Positions 35,132 to 45,677 of a stretch of 64,000 bases of DNA are shown in pieces. Where the stretch lies: the NCBI RefSeq assembly GCF_030440425.1, contig NZ_CP098023.1, positions 124,001-188,000 on the forward strand, read 5' to 3'. The stretch comes from Microbulbifer sp. MI-G. GTDB lineage: Bacteria; Pseudomonadota; Gammaproteobacteria; Pseudomonadales; Cellvibrionaceae. Under the pieces are notes generated by a model. That model was not told where the DNA came from. It was given only the letters and a program-made list of their open reading frames with translations, and ran no database searches. The translations under genes were made by a program, and so were the position numbers. Within the stretch, counting starts at the first letter, position 1. Every line of letters starts with the position of its first letter.

Positions 35132-35614
35132 ATGCGTGAAGTTGAAGCCCTACCGGTGGATGTCCCCCCTGAGGTAAGCAGTCTGTTGCTGCCCCTGCAG
35201 CAGGGGCAGATGCTGGTACCCGTAGACAGTCTCTCCGAAATCATTGCGATGCAGACTCCGGTGGCTGTGTGCGATACGCCTGAATGGTATCTGGGGGACC
35301 TTATCTGGCGTGAGCAACGCCTGCCGCTGTTGTCTTTTGATGTGATGCGCGGTGATTCCCTCGACGATATCTCGGAGAATGGGCGCATCGCTGTTCTGAG
35401 CAGTGGCAATCCCGATGGCGACCTGCCATATTTCGCGCTTGTACTACGGGGGACTCCACGCCTAGTCCGTGTAACCCCGGAAGAACTGGCGCTGCGTGAG
35501 CAATGCCTGAACCCCGGCGAACTAATGCACGTTGCCCTCTCTGGGGAGGAGGCTGTCATACCCGATTTACAGGGGCTGGAGTGTGCCTGTCTAAAATACC
35601 GCAGGACGGAGTGA
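35132..35614 (+). CDS. chpC: CheW-like protein ChpC
   Basis: The 160-residue product has a CheW-like layout: VSSLLLPLQQGQMLVPVDSL with SEIIAM at the N-terminus, PEWYLGDLIWREQRLPLLSF as the central signature, YFALVLRGTPRLVRV, and a short C-terminal strand (LECACLKYRRTE). In Pseudomonas, ChpC is a second CheW that can link ChpA to other receptors. It follows chpA by 43 bases; the methylesterase chpB that separates them in Pseudomonas is absent. Sequence divergence makes the exact name less sure than the family. Confidence 0.83.
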   Translation: MREVEALPVDVPPEVSSLLLPLQQGQMLVPVDSLSEIIAMQTPVAVCDTPEWYLGDLIWREQRLPLLSFDVMRGDSLDDISENGRIAVLSSGNPDGDLPYFALVLRGTPRLVRVTPEELALREQCLNPGELMHVALSGEEAVIPDLQGLECACLKYRRTE

Positions 35615-35648
35615 CAAGGTGTCCGGTTCAGGCGGGCGGCAGCCTGCC

Positions 35649-35668
35649 TTTCCCTGTGTACAGGGAAA
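35649..35668. other. Perfect 8-bp hairpin downstream of chpC
   Basis: TTTCCCTG TGTA CAGGGAAA lies 35 bases after the chpC stop. There is no T-run, so any termination would need Rho or would be weak. It may protect the 3' end of the long pil-chp transcript. Confidence 0.4.
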
Positions 35669-35935
35669 CAGTGCCAAAGAGATGGTGCAAACGTGGCGAA
35701 CCGTGAGTTTACCCTACAGATTCCCTCGCTAAACACACTGCCTATGGAACTGTTTTGAGACCCTAGGTATCCCGTGCAGAGAATGCATTGGTAAGGCCAT
35801 AGTGAGCCCGGCTTGCGCTCTGGGTATCCTGTAAAGGCTGTGGTGCCTTTCTGGCCGGCCCAGTGGCAATAATAGGAAGCCATATCTCCTGCATGACAGC
35901 GCAAATTCCCCCCGTGAACATTCAGCCATAGACTG

Positions 35936-35962
35936 CCCAGAGCTATTTAAAGGCGCTCTGGG
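35936..35962. other. Perfect 8-bp hairpin downstream of mrcA
   Basis: CCCAGAGC and GCTCTGGG flank an 11-base AT-rich loop, 4 bases after the mrcA stop on the minus strand. No T-run follows in the mrcA direction. Confidence 0.4.
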
Positions 35963-35966
35963 AGGC

Positions 35967-38624
35967 TTAAAACAGTTCCTCGGGCAGGGATTCAACCGGC
36001 CGTTCCCGTCCGGGCATATCCCTATCGTCGTCGGTATATCTGTGGCGGTAGGGGTTATAGACCTCCCGCCCGGGTACACGATTGGTTCGGAAAATCTCGA
36101 ACATGCCGCCATAGGAAGTGCGCAAGCCATTCTTAGGGTTGATACGCACGGTCATGATATTGTCGGGTTGGGGCAGGTGGCGCTCCGGCAGGCCCTTGAG
36201 AGCTGCGGACATAAATTCGATCCAGATAGGTAGCGCGGCGGAGCCACCGTACTCATTCTTGCCGAGTTCCCCATAGGAGTCGAAGCCCACCCAGGCACTG
36301 GTAGCCAGGTATGGGCTGTATCCGGAGAACCATGCATCCCGGGGGCCATTGGTCGTGCCGGTCTTACCGGCGATATCGCCGCGTTTCATCACGAGGGCGC
36401 GGCGCCCGGTTCCTTTCTTGATGACATCCTTGAGGATGGAATCCATGATGTAGGTGGTTTCCACGGTCATGGCGCGTGGGGCCAGGGGACGCGCCTGGTT
36501 CTTTGCAGGGTCCAGGGGCCCTACCGGCAACACGTTCAACTTAACGGGCCCCTTGCCCTGATCAGGGCCTTCCTCAGCCTGTTGCCAAGCTGCCAGGTCA
36601 AGCGGCTCCTCCTTGAAACCCTGGGCATCGATACCGGGTTCGGGGCAGTCAGTACACACGGTGAGAGGCAGTGCCTGGTAGAGTACCTCGCCATTGACAT
36701 CCAAAACCCGGTCCACCAGATAGGGTTCCACCCGGTAGCCGCCGTTGGCAAAGGCGGCATAGCCGCGCACCATGTCAAGGGGAGTGAGCGCAGAACTGCC
36801 CAGGGCAATGGTCAGGTTGCGCGCGAGCTTGCTGCGTTCGAACCCGAAGCCTTCAATAAAGCCAAGGGCATAATCGAGCCCAAGGGCCTGTAGCAGGCGG
36901 ATGGAAACCATGTTACGTGATTTATACAGCGCCGTACGCAAGCGGGTTGGCCCGAGAAAGGTGCCGCCATCATTCTCGGGGCGCCACACATCCTGCAGGT
37001 TGGTTTCTTCAAAAATAATCGGCGCATCGTTGATCATACTGGCAGCCGTATAGCCCCGTTCAATGGCGGAGGCGTAAATAAAGGGCTTGAAACTTGAGCC
37101 TGGCTGTCGCGCTGCCTGAGTCACCCGATTGAAGTGGCTCTGACGGAAATCGTAGCCGCCAACCAGAGCGCGTATGGCACCGTCTTTGGGGTCGATGGAA
37201 ACCAGCGCTCCCTGAGCTGCCGGCACCTGGGCTAACGCCCACTCCTCGGTGACCTGCGCTTCCGAGAGCTCTGAATCGCTTTCATCGGGATCGGCAAATG
37301 GATCCGGGTTGGGAATTTCCTCGTCGGTTGGGTTCGAGGCGGTATGGCTGGCGTTTTTACGGGGGGTCAAGACAATGTGGCGCAGGCGCACCACATCGCC
37401 CGGTGCAAACATTTTTTCAGCGGATTGCAGGCGCGGGCCCCGGGCACTCTCGGAGATGTAGGGACGAATGGCATTGAGCCCGTTGCGCCAGGGAATCTCC
37501 ACTACCCGTCGATCCCGCAACTGCACCTGAAGCTGCCTGGGCTCCACGGCAGTGACCACAGCGGGCTCGAGGCCGCCGAGCACAGGAATTTCATTGAGCA
37601 GATCAATCAGCTGGTCACTATCGTGCAATAGTTCTGGCGGCAAACGCTGCTCAGGGCCGCGGTAGCCGTGGCGGGTATCGTAGGTTTCGAGCCCGTGTTG
37701 CAGGGCCTTTCGCGCCGCATCCTGAAGGCGGCTATCCACGGTTGTAACCACCTGATAGCCATCGGTATAGGCGCTATCGCCAAACAGTGCCACGGCCTCC
37801 TTGCGAGCCATTTCGGCAATGTAAGGGGCATCCAGGTCCAGGTCCCGACTGTGATAGCGGGCAGTGACCGGGGCGGTGATGGAGTGTTTGTAGGCATCCT
37901 GGTCGATATACCCCAGATCCAGCATACGCTTCAGAATCCAGTTGCGGCGCACCAGTGCACGGGTTGGATTGGCAATGGGATTGAAGGTGGAAGGGGCCTT
38001 CGGCAGTCCCGCCATCATGGCCCACTGGGCCAGGTTGAGTGCCTTGATATCGCGCCCATAGTAGACTTGGGCGGCCGCCTGGAAACCGTAGGCGCGGTTA
38101 CCCAGAAAAATCTTGTTAATGTACAGCGTCAGGATCTCGTCCTTCGTGAGTTCGCGCTCTATCTGTAGGGAAAGCAGGATTTCATTGAATTTGCGTATAA
38201 AGCGCTGCTCGCGGCTCAAAAAGAAGTTGCGTGCCACTTGCATCGTCAGGGTGCTGCCACCGGACTGAATGGCACCGGTTTGTATCAGTTGGGAGGCGGC
38301 CCGGATCAGCCCTTTGATGGAGACGCCGTTATGGGAGTAAAAGCTCGCATCCTCGGCGGCGAGAATGGCCTGGATAAAGGGCTCGGGTGTTTGCTCGATG
38401 GTAATCGGGCTGCGCCGTTTTTCCCCGAATTCGCCAATCAGTTTCATATCCTGTGAATAGACCCGCAGGGGTGTCTGCAGGCGAATATCCCGCAAACTTT
38501 CAATGGAGGGCAGCCCCGGCTTCAGGTAGAGGTAAATGCTGGCGAGCACCATGGCGCTAGCCGACAGGCCGGCGAGGCAGAGCCAGAGCAGCCCCAGCAG
38601 GCGGTTTTGGACTTTTGCGGTCAT
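35967..38624 (-). CDS. mrcA: Penicillin-binding protein 1A (bifunctional)
   Basis: PBP1a polymerises and cross-links peptidoglycan at the inner membrane. The 885-residue protein has a membrane helix (about 10-32), the GT51 glycosyltransferase domain (about 55-235, with ILAAEDASFYSHNG and GGSTLTMQVARNFFLSRE), an OB-like insert, and the transpeptidase domain. The transpeptidase motifs are PGSSFKPFIYA (nucleophilic Ser), KSRNMVSIR (SxN-like position) and AGKTGTTNGPRDAWFSGY (KTG). It is divergent from pilM, as in Pseudomonas (ponA-pilM). Confidence 0.96.
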   Translation of the reverse strand: MTAKVQNRLLGLLWLCLAGLSASAMVLASIYLYLKPGLPSIESLRDIRLQTPLRVYSQDMKLIGEFGEKRRSPITIEQTPEPFIQAILAAEDASFYSHNGVSIKGLIRAASQLIQTGAIQSGGSTLTMQVARNFFLSREQRFIRKFNEILLSLQIERELTKDEILTLYINKIFLGNRAYGFQAAAQVYYGRDIKALNLAQWAMMAGLPKAPSTFNPIANPTRALVRRNWILKRMLDLGYIDQDAYKHSITAPVTARYHSRDLDLDAPYIAEMARKEAVALFGDSAYTDGYQVVTTVDSRLQDAARKALQHGLETYDTRHGYRGPEQRLPPELLHDSDQLIDLLNEIPVLGGLEPAVVTAVEPRQLQVQLRDRRVVEIPWRNGLNAIRPYISESARGPRLQSAEKMFAPGDVVRLRHIVLTPRKNASHTASNPTDEEIPNPDPFADPDESDSELSEAQVTEEWALAQVPAAQGALVSIDPKDGAIRALVGGYDFRQSHFNRVTQAARQPGSSFKPFIYASAIERGYTAASMINDAPIIFEETNLQDVWRPENDGGTFLGPTRLRTALYKSRNMVSIRLLQALGLDYALGFIEGFGFERSKLARNLTIALGSSALTPLDMVRGYAAFANGGYRVEPYLVDRVLDVNGEVLYQALPLTVCTDCPEPGIDAQGFKEEPLDLAAWQQAEEGPDQGKGPVKLNVLPVGPLDPAKNQARPLAPRAMTVETTYIMDSILKDVIKKGTGRRALVMKRGDIAGKTGTTNGPRDAWFSGYSPYLATSAWVGFDSYGELGKNEYGGSAALPIWIEFMSAALKGLPERHLPQPDNIMTVRINPKNGLRTSYGGMFEIFRTNRVPGREVYNPYRHRYTDDDRDMPGRERPVESLPEELF

Positions 38625-39848
<1,224 letters not shown>

Positions 39849-39849
39849 T

Positions 39850-40425
39850 ATGGCCAAGATTAACCTGCTCCCCTGGCGCCAGGAATACCGGGCCCAGAAG
39901 CAAAAAGAATTTCAGCAGATTGCCCTGCTGGTTGTGATGGCGGCAGCGGTGTCTGTATTTCTTTGGATGGAAACTGTGGATCAGCAGGTTGATCGCCAGA
40001 AAGCGCGCAACCAGATCCTGCAGGTGAGGATCAACGCTCTGAATAAACAGGTCGCGGAAATCAAGGAATTGAAAAAGCACCGCCAAGAGCTGATTGATCG
40101 CATGCGGGTAATCCAGGAGTTGCAGGGCAACCGCCCCCTGGCTGTGCGCTATTTCGATGAGCTGGTGCAGGCTACACCAGAGGGGCTATGGCTGACTTCT
40201 CTTGTGCGTAAGGGCAATAGCTTGGCCCTTTCTGGTGTCGCGGAATCCAACAATCGGGTCTCATCCTTTATGCGCAACCTGGACCAATCAGACTGGTATG
40301 ACTCACCCATACTCACGGATGTCACGGCAAGTCCTGCGTTTGGGGAGCAGGCGAGCGCTTTTCAGCTCGGAATCAACCTGAGTGGGCGTAAAAAGGACAG
40401 TGAACAAGCCGATGCAGACAATTGA
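39850..40425 (+). CDS. pilN: Type IV pilus inner-membrane protein PilN
   Basis: PilN has a short cytoplasmic N-terminus that binds PilM (MAKINLLPWRQEYRAQKQKE), one membrane helix (about 22-40, IALLVVMAAAVSVFLWM), a periplasmic coiled coil, and a ferredoxin-like domain that pairs with PilO. The product has 191 residues. The ATG at 39850 gives the canonical INLLPWR start; it lies one base after the pilM stop. A longer reading frame upstream is ignored. Confidence 0.96.
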   Translation: MAKINLLPWRQEYRAQKQKEFQQIALLVVMAAAVSVFLWMETVDQQVDRQKARNQILQVRINALNKQVAEIKELKKHRQELIDRMRVIQELQGNRPLAVRYFDELVQATPEGLWLTSLVRKGNSLALSGVAESNNRVSSFMRNLDQSDWYDSPILTDVTASPAFGEQASAFQLGINLSGRKKDSEQADADN

Positions 40426-40437
40426 AGGAATCTGATC

Positions 40438-41058
40438 ATGGCATTGGGGGATACACTAGAACAACTGAAGAATCTCGATATTAATGATATCGATTTCAGT
40501 CGTGTGGGCGTCTGGCCGCTGCCTGGGCGTGTTGCGCTTTTGAGCCTGGTCGCGGCAGGGTTGATAGGACTTGGGTATTACGTCTGGATTGGCGACCTGT
40601 ACAGCAAGCTGGAAATCGCTGCAAAAAAAGAGCAGGAATTATTTGTTCAATTTGAGCGCAAACAGTTTGAAGCGGAAAACCTGGAGGCCTATCGTGCACA
40701 GCTTGTCGAAATCAAAGAGAATTTTGGTGCCTTGCTCAAACAGCTGCCGCAGGATACCGAGGTGCCGGGCCTGCTGGAGGACATTGACGAGTATGGTCGC
40801 GGCAGTGGCCTTACTATTGAAAAAGTGGCACTGGAAGACGAATTGGTGGGCGAATTCTATGTGGAGCTTCCAATTCGTATAGAGGTTCAAGGGGGCTACC
40901 ATGAATTTGGCGCCTTTGTCAGTGGTATTGCCGGCATGCCGCGTATCGTCACACTCCACGACTATGAAATCACCACCAATCGGGATGGCGCAGGCCTTCT
41001 GAGTATGGTCATCAACGCCAAGACATATCGCTATAAAGACCAGGAGGAAGAGGGGTGA
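40438..41058 (+). CDS. pilO: Type IV pilus inner-membrane protein PilO
   Basis: The 206-residue PilO partners PilN in the periplasm. The N-terminal LKNLDINDIDFSRVGVWPLP is characteristic. A membrane helix lies at about 31-50 (ALLSLVAAGLIGLGYYVWIG), followed by a coiled coil (EQELFVQFERKQFEAENLEA) and a ferredoxin-like fold with LPIRIEVQGGYHEFGAFVSG. It overlaps pilP by 4 bases. Confidence 0.96.
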   Translation: MALGDTLEQLKNLDINDIDFSRVGVWPLPGRVALLSLVAAGLIGLGYYVWIGDLYSKLEIAAKKEQELFVQFERKQFEAENLEAYRAQLVEIKENFGALLKQLPQDTEVPGLLEDIDEYGRGSGLTIEKVALEDELVGEFYVELPIRIEVQGGYHEFGAFVSGIAGMPRIVTLHDYEITTNRDGAGLLSMVINAKTYRYKDQEEEG

Positions 41059-41585
41059 TTAGGTATATCGTCCTCGCCGTTACTCTCCTGATGGTTTCGG
41101 GATGTAGCCTGAATACGGACTACAGTGACTTGCGCGAGAGAATGGCCGAAGTAGAGCGGCGGCCCCGGGGTCAGATGGAGCCGATACCGACTTTTACGCC
41201 GTATAGCCCCTATGTGTACAGTACTGCAGCCCGACGCAGCCCTTTTGTTCGCCCGGTGCTGGAGTCGGAGCAGAGGCTGGTGGGGCGCAAGCTCGATATC
41301 GCACCGGATATGAATCGGCAGCGGGAGCTGTTGGAAAGAGTCAACTTCGATGCCCTGTCGATGGTGGGCACACTGTCCCGCGACGGGCAGCTCTGGGCTT
41401 TGATTGATGATGGCGCCGGCGGTATCCACCGGATTACCGTCGGCAACTACATGGGGAAGAACCATGGGCGCGTGGTGAATGCCACGGCTTCACAAGTCGA
41501 CGTACTGGAAATTGTACCGGATGGCACCGGCGGCTGGATTGAGAGGCCGCGGGCACTGACGTTGAAAGAGAGGGACAACGGATAA
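41055..41585 (+). CDS. pilP: Type IV pilus lipoprotein PilP
   Basis: PilP is an inner-membrane lipoprotein that connects PilN/PilO to the secretin. The 176-residue product has a lipobox LLMVSGC with Cys17, a flexible stretch with RSPFVRPVLE, and a C-terminal beta domain (about 80-165) with LSMVGTLSRDGQLWALIDDG and IHRITVGNYMGKNHGRVV. The GTG start overlaps the pilO stop; its own stop shares one base with the pilQ ATG. Confidence 0.95.
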   Translation: MIRYIVLAVTLLMVSGCSLNTDYSDLRERMAEVERRPRGQMEPIPTFTPYSPYVYSTAARRSPFVRPVLESEQRLVGRKLDIAPDMNRQRELLERVNFDALSMVGTLSRDGQLWALIDDGAGGIHRITVGNYMGKNHGRVVNATASQVDVLEIVPDGTGGWIERPRALTLKERDNG

Positions 41586-43768
41586 TGATCAATAAGCAGT
41601 TCGCCAAATGTTTGGCCCCGTACCGGCTACTACTGCTCGTTTTGTTGATACTTCCTGCTGCCCTGCAGGCCCAGGTGAATCAACTGACTGATATCCAGTT
41701 TTCCGAGCTGCCCGGTAGTCGAGTGCAATTGCGCCTGACATTTAACGACGTACCGCCCGAGCCCACAGGGTACACAATCGAGAAACCAGCGCGCATTGTG
41801 ATGGACTTCGCCGGTGTTGAGAGTGTTTTGCCGAGAAAAAAATACCCCCTGGGGATAGGAGGCGCCCGCAGTGCGGTGATCGTTTCCAGCGAGGGCCGCA
41901 CGCGCCTGATTGTCAACCTGGACCAGTTGCCGGTGTATACCAGTGCGCGCGAAGGTAATCAACTGGTACTGGACATCGGCGCCGATTCGGCGACAGGGGC
42001 CACAGTGGCCGCCCCTGTCACCCCGAATCCCCACGATCGCGGTGCCAATTTGAGTGGTGATCAACAGTTCCTCACGTCTGGCAGAGTGGCTATCAGCAAT
42101 ATCGATTTTCGCCGCGGCGAGACCGGTGAGGGGAAAGTGATTATCAGCCTGTCTGATCCGGCCGTGAACATTGATGTTGAGCGTACCAAGGGCAAAATAT
42201 ACCTCACGTTTCTCAATGCCGAGTTGCCGGATTCTTTGCGCCAGCGCCTGGACGTAACGGATTTCGCGACCCCAGTGAATTCAATTAGGGTTGATCACGA
42301 TGGGCGAAACACCGTCGTTGCTATTGATCCGGCAGATATCGAATATGATTATCTTGCCTATCAGGCGGATACTGAGTATGTGCTGAGCGTGAAACCGCTG
42401 ACGGCTGCGGAAGTTCGTGAAAAAGAAAAGGCGTTTGAATTTTCCGGCAAGAAAGTATCACTGAGTTTTCAGGATATAGAGGTACGTTCGGTTCTGCAGA
42501 TCTTTGCCGATTTTACCGACCTCAATCTGGTGGCAAGCGACACCGTGCAGGGGCGTATCACCCTGCGTCTGGATGGTGTCCCCTGGGATCAGGCCTTGGA
42601 CCTGATTCTAAAGGCAAAAGGTCTGGACAAGCGCCAGGAAGGCAGTGTCATCATGGTGGCACCGGCTGCAGAGATTGCCGAACGGGAGCGGCAGGAACTC
42701 GAGACACGCAGGCAGTTGCGGGAGTTGGCACCGCTACGCACAGAATATATCCATGTCCGCTATGCCGATGCCGGTGAGCTCTTCAAGTTGTTTTCCGGCG
42801 AGCAAGGAGAGAGCCAGGGGCAGGGGGGCTTTGCCGGTGGCAACAGCGACGATAGCAATAAAGCCAGTATATTGTCCCCGCGTGGCAGTGCGATTGTCGA
42901 TGAGCGTACAAACACGATCATTCTCACGGACACAGAAGATAAGATCGCTCAATTTCGCGAGTTGATCGAGGCCATTGATGTCCCGATCCGCCAGGTAATG
43001 ATCGAGGCCCGTATTGTTACCGCAAACAGTGATTTTACCCGCCAACTGGGGGTCAAGTGGGATTATGTGGGGGATCATGTACTCAGTGATGATGCTCTGG
43101 GGGTTGGCTCTGGCAGCCTGAATTTAAAGGAGGAAACCACCCTTGGTGCCCTAGAAGGAGACTTTGATCCTTTACTGGTGGATTTGGGGGTAAGCAATCC
43201 CGCAGGTAGCATCGCCTATGCCATCTTAAAAAGAGACTTCTACCTTGGCTTGGAGCTGTCTGCTCTGGAAGAAACCGGTATGGCTGAGATAGTCTCCCAG
43301 CCAAAGGTGGTGACGGGAGACAAGCAGGAGGCCAATCTTCAATCGGGCGTAGAGATTCCCTATCAGGAGGCCACTTCCTCGGGAGCTTCCGCTATCACCT
43401 TTCGCGAAGCGGTGCTGCAGTTGAAGGTTGTGCCGCAAATCACCCCGGACAACAATATTATTATGGCGTTGAGAATTGACCAGAACAGTATTGGCGAGCT
43501 TGTCGACGTAAGTGGCGGCGGTCAGGTGCCCTCGATCAATGTGAATTCTCTGGAGACAAAAGTGCTGGTCCGCAATGGCGAGACGATAGTCCTGGGTGGA
43601 ATTTTTGAGAGTAATGTGCTTGAGGGGGAAAGCAAGATTCCTTTCCTGGGCGACATCCCCTACCTGGGTAACTTGTTCAAGAGGACTATTCGGACGGATG
43701 ACAAACGCGAGATACTGATGTTCATTACACCGCGTATTATGGAAGACGAGACATTTTTTGCGAAGTGA
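41585..43768 (+). CDS. pilQ: Type IV pilus secretin PilQ
   Basis: PilQ forms the outer-membrane pore for the pilus. The 727-residue protein has a signal peptide (about 1-29, ending LQA), two AMIN domains (about 35-125 and 160-265), an STN/N0 domain (VSLSFQDIEVRSVLQIFADF near 291-310), an N1 domain (TEYIHVRYADAGELFKLFSG, with a Gly/Gln-rich insert after it), and the secretin core. The core signature VLGGIFESNVLEGESKIPFL plus GDIPYLGNLFKR is intact. It closes pilMNOPQ and overlaps aroK by 4 bases. Confidence 0.97.
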   Translation: MINKQFAKCLAPYRLLLLVLLILPAALQAQVNQLTDIQFSELPGSRVQLRLTFNDVPPEPTGYTIEKPARIVMDFAGVESVLPRKKYPLGIGGARSAVIVSSEGRTRLIVNLDQLPVYTSAREGNQLVLDIGADSATGATVAAPVTPNPHDRGANLSGDQQFLTSGRVAISNIDFRRGETGEGKVIISLSDPAVNIDVERTKGKIYLTFLNAELPDSLRQRLDVTDFATPVNSIRVDHDGRNTVVAIDPADIEYDYLAYQADTEYVLSVKPLTAAEVREKEKAFEFSGKKVSLSFQDIEVRSVLQIFADFTDLNLVASDTVQGRITLRLDGVPWDQALDLILKAKGLDKRQEGSVIMVAPAAEIAERERQELETRRQLRELAPLRTEYIHVRYADAGELFKLFSGEQGESQGQGGFAGGNSDDSNKASILSPRGSAIVDERTNTIILTDTEDKIAQFRELIEAIDVPIRQVMIEARIVTANSDFTRQLGVKWDYVGDHVLSDDALGVGSGSLNLKEETTLGALEGDFDPLLVDLGVSNPAGSIAYAILKRDFYLGLELSALEETGMAEIVSQPKVVTGDKQEANLQSGVEIPYQEATSSGASAITFREAVLQLKVVPQITPDNNIIMALRIDQNSIGELVDVSGGGQVPSINVNSLETKVLVRNGETIVLGGIFESNVLEGESKIPFLGDIPYLGNLFKRTIRTDDKREILMFITPRIMEDETFFAK

Positions 43769-44289
43769 TCAACCGCTCCATTTTTTTAGTCGGCCCCATG
43801 GGGGCGGGCAAGTCTACTATCGGTAAATTACTGGCGGCCCAACTGCGGTTGCCGTTTGCCGATACCGACAAGGTGCTGGAAGAGCGCACAGGGGCAGATA
43901 TTCCCTGGATCTTCGACGTGGAAGGGGAGGCGGGATTTCGTCGGCGAGAAAGTGACGTGCTTGAGGAACTGTGCCGCGGGGTTTGCCAGGTGATTGGCAC
44001 AGGCGGTGGCATAGTACTGCTGGCGGAGAACCGACACAAGCTGCAACAGTGCGGCCACGTCGTCTATCTGCAAGCCGGTGTGGAACAGCTGCTCGAACGC
44101 ACGTCAAAAAATGCCAATCGACCACTCCTGTATGTCCCCGATCCGCGCAAGCGTATTGAAGAGATACTGCGGGAGCGAGAGCCTCTCTACCGCGAGGTGG
44201 CAGACGTCATCTGCACTACCGATCACTTAAATCCCAAACAGGCCGCCGAGTTGGTGGCTGAACGTCTGCAAGACTTTCTCTGCCAATAA
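43765..44289 (+). CDS. aroK: Shikimate kinase
   Basis: AroK phosphorylates shikimate in the aromatic amino-acid pathway. The 174-residue kinase has a P-loop FLVGPMGAGKSTIGKLLA, the shikimate-binding FADTDKVLEERTGADI and VIGTGGGIVL, and the lid NRPLLYVPDPRKRIEEIL. The GTG start at 43765 overlaps the pilQ stop. Cotranscription of aroK-aroB with pilMNOPQ is a known arrangement in gammaproteobacteria. Confidence 0.97.
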   Translation: MINRSIFLVGPMGAGKSTIGKLLAAQLRLPFADTDKVLEERTGADIPWIFDVEGEAGFRRRESDVLEELCRGVCQVIGTGGGIVLLAENRHKLQQCGHVVYLQAGVEQLLERTSKNANRPLLYVPDPRKRIEEILREREPLYREVADVICTTDHLNPKQAAELVAERLQDFLCQ

Positions 44290-44372
44290 TGCCTTGGGCA
44301 CTCTGTGCTACAGTGGGCCTCATTTAATTCCCCGTTGCGGCGTCAGATGCGAACTGGGAGAAGGAGAGCACC

Positions 44373-45458
44373 ATGCACAGCTTGAATGTAGCGCTGGGAG
44401 CGCGCAGCTACCCCATTATCATCGGCTCGAGACTCCTCGGAGACGCTCAGTATTTGTTGCCCTCTATCCGCGGGCGTCAGGTCTGTGTGGTAACCAATGA
44501 AACGGTTGCACCCCTGTATCTAGCCCGACTGCTCGATGGCCTGCCCGGCTTCGATAAGGTGGATGTTGTCGAGTTGCCCGACGGCGAATCATACAAAACC
44601 CTGAATACCGTTAACCGTATCTTCGATGTTCTCCTGGAGAAACGCCACAACCGCACCACCACTCTGATCGCTCTTGGCGGCGGTGTGGTTGGGGATATGT
44701 GTGGTTTTGCCGCTGCCTGTTACCAGCGCGGGGTGGATTTTATCCAGGTACCCACGACTCTGCTCGCGCTCGTGGATTCCTCTGTCGGCGGTAAAACCGG
44801 CGTTAATCACCCATTGGGGAAGAATATGATCGGCGCCTTTTACCAGCCTCGCCTGGTATTGGCGGATACGGATACCCTCGCCACCCTGCCCGACAGGGAA
44901 TTTTCCGCCGGTGTAGCCGAGGTTATCAAATACGGCTTGATCTGTGACGCGCCGTTTTTTCATTGGCTCGAAGCCAATATGGATGCCCTGTTGCAACGCG
45001 ATGCAGCCATCCTGGCCTATGCCGTTGATCGTTGCTGCCGGGATAAGGCGGCCGTGGTCGCCAGTGACGAGCGTGAGTCCGGACGTCGTGCCATATTGAA
45101 CTTTGGCCATACCTTCGGCCACGCGATTGAAACGGTGCAGGGCTACGGTGTCTGGCTCCACGGTGAGGCGGTTGCGGCTGGTATGGTCCTGGCACTGGAG
45201 CTGTCACTGCTGTGTGGGAGTATCAACAACAACCTGCTCGAGCGACTGCGGAGTCTATTGCGCAAGGCCCGGCTCCCACAACGGCCGCCCGCGGAGATGA
45301 CCGTTGTCGACTTTCTGCAAGCCATGGAGCTAGACAAGAAAGTGGTGAATGGGAGGTTGCGCCTGGTGGTACTGAAGTCGCTCGGCGAAGCCAGGGTGGC
45401 CGATGACACACCGAGGGAAAAAGTGATAGAAGCGCTAAAGAACTGTGGGGTGAGGTGA
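44373..45458 (+). CDS. aroB: 3-dehydroquinate synthase
   Basis: AroB converts DAHP to 3-dehydroquinate with NAD and a divalent metal. The 361-residue protein shows [20 protein letters not shown], the NAD loop [40 protein letters not shown], and the metal-binding [12 protein letters not shown] plus [20 protein letters not shown] lies before the ATG. In Pseudomonas a DamX-like gene follows aroB; here only a short spacer and gltB follow. Confidence 0.97.
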   Translation: MHSLNVALGARSYPIIIGSRLLGDAQYLLPSIRGRQVCVVTNETVAPLYLARLLDGLPGFDKVDVVELPDGESYKTLNTVNRIFDVLLEKRHNRTTTLIALGGGVVGDMCGFAAACYQRGVDFIQVPTTLLALVDSSVGGKTGVNHPLGKNMIGAFYQPRLVLADTDTLATLPDREFSAGVAEVIKYGLICDAPFFHWLEANMDALLQRDAAILAYAVDRCCRDKAAVVASDERESGRRAILNFGHTFGHAIETVQGYGVWLHGEAVAAGMVLALELSLLCGSINNNLLERLRSLLRKARLPQRPPAEMTVVDFLQAMELDKKVVNGRLRLVVLKSLGEARVADDTPREKVIEALKNCGVR

Positions 45459-45544
45459 TGATTCTCCGGATATGATACGCAGTGTGAGAAGTGAATAACG
45501 GCAAATGATCGAAGAAGGAGATAAATCTGGCTTGATTTAACTTG

Positions 45545-45561
45545 GCAGATTAATAATCTGC
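45545..45561. promoter_or_regulatory. 17-bp perfect palindrome upstream of the candidate promoter
   Basis: GCAGATTA-A-TAATCTGC is a perfect dyad that ends 6 bases before the TTGAAA element, a typical operator or activator position. No regulator is identified. Confidence 0.45.
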
Positions 45562-45567
45562 AAAATA

Positions 45568-45596
45568 TTGAAAATACAGTGGCATAGAAGTACTAT
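45568..45596 (+). promoter_or_regulatory. Candidate promoter for a short RNA or gltB leader
   Basis: TTGAAA (45568-45573) and TACTAT (45591-45596) are separated by exactly 17 bases and match the housekeeping consensus at 5 of 6 and 4 of 6 positions. Transcription would begin near 45603. Confidence 0.5.
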
Positions 45597-45602
45597 TGCG
45601 CG

Positions 45603-45677
45603 CCCCCACGAAGAATGATTGGGTGGAAAAACCGCCAAAAAGAAGAAAAAAGAAAGCCCCAGCAGAGGGCTTTTTTT
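45603..45677 (+). ncRNA. Candidate small RNA or gltB attenuator leader
   Basis: A predicted transcript of about 75 bases runs from the candidate promoter to a strong terminator. It would hold a short hairpin (GGUGG/CCGCC with a five-A loop), an A/G-rich single-stranded stretch, and the terminator hairpin, a layout often seen in small regulatory RNAs. The alternative is a transcription attenuator in the gltB leader. The 5' end is inferred and no known RNA family is recognised. Confidence 0.4.
45653..45677 (+). terminator. Strong intrinsic terminator upstream of gltB
   Basis: AAAGCCC CAGCAGA GGGC is followed by seven T. With the purine-rich A-tract on its left it could act on both strands. It lies 195 bases past the aroB stop and 120 bases before gltB. 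Confidence 0.9.

Larger units (their letters stand above)
35615..35966. other. Convergent chpC/mrcA spacer
   Basis: This 352-base spacer between two convergent genes has no credible gene; the frames present lack ribosome sites and resemblance to known proteins. It contains two perfect 8-bp inverted repeats, at 35649-35668 and 35936-35962. Neither is followed by a T-run. Confidence 0.55.
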
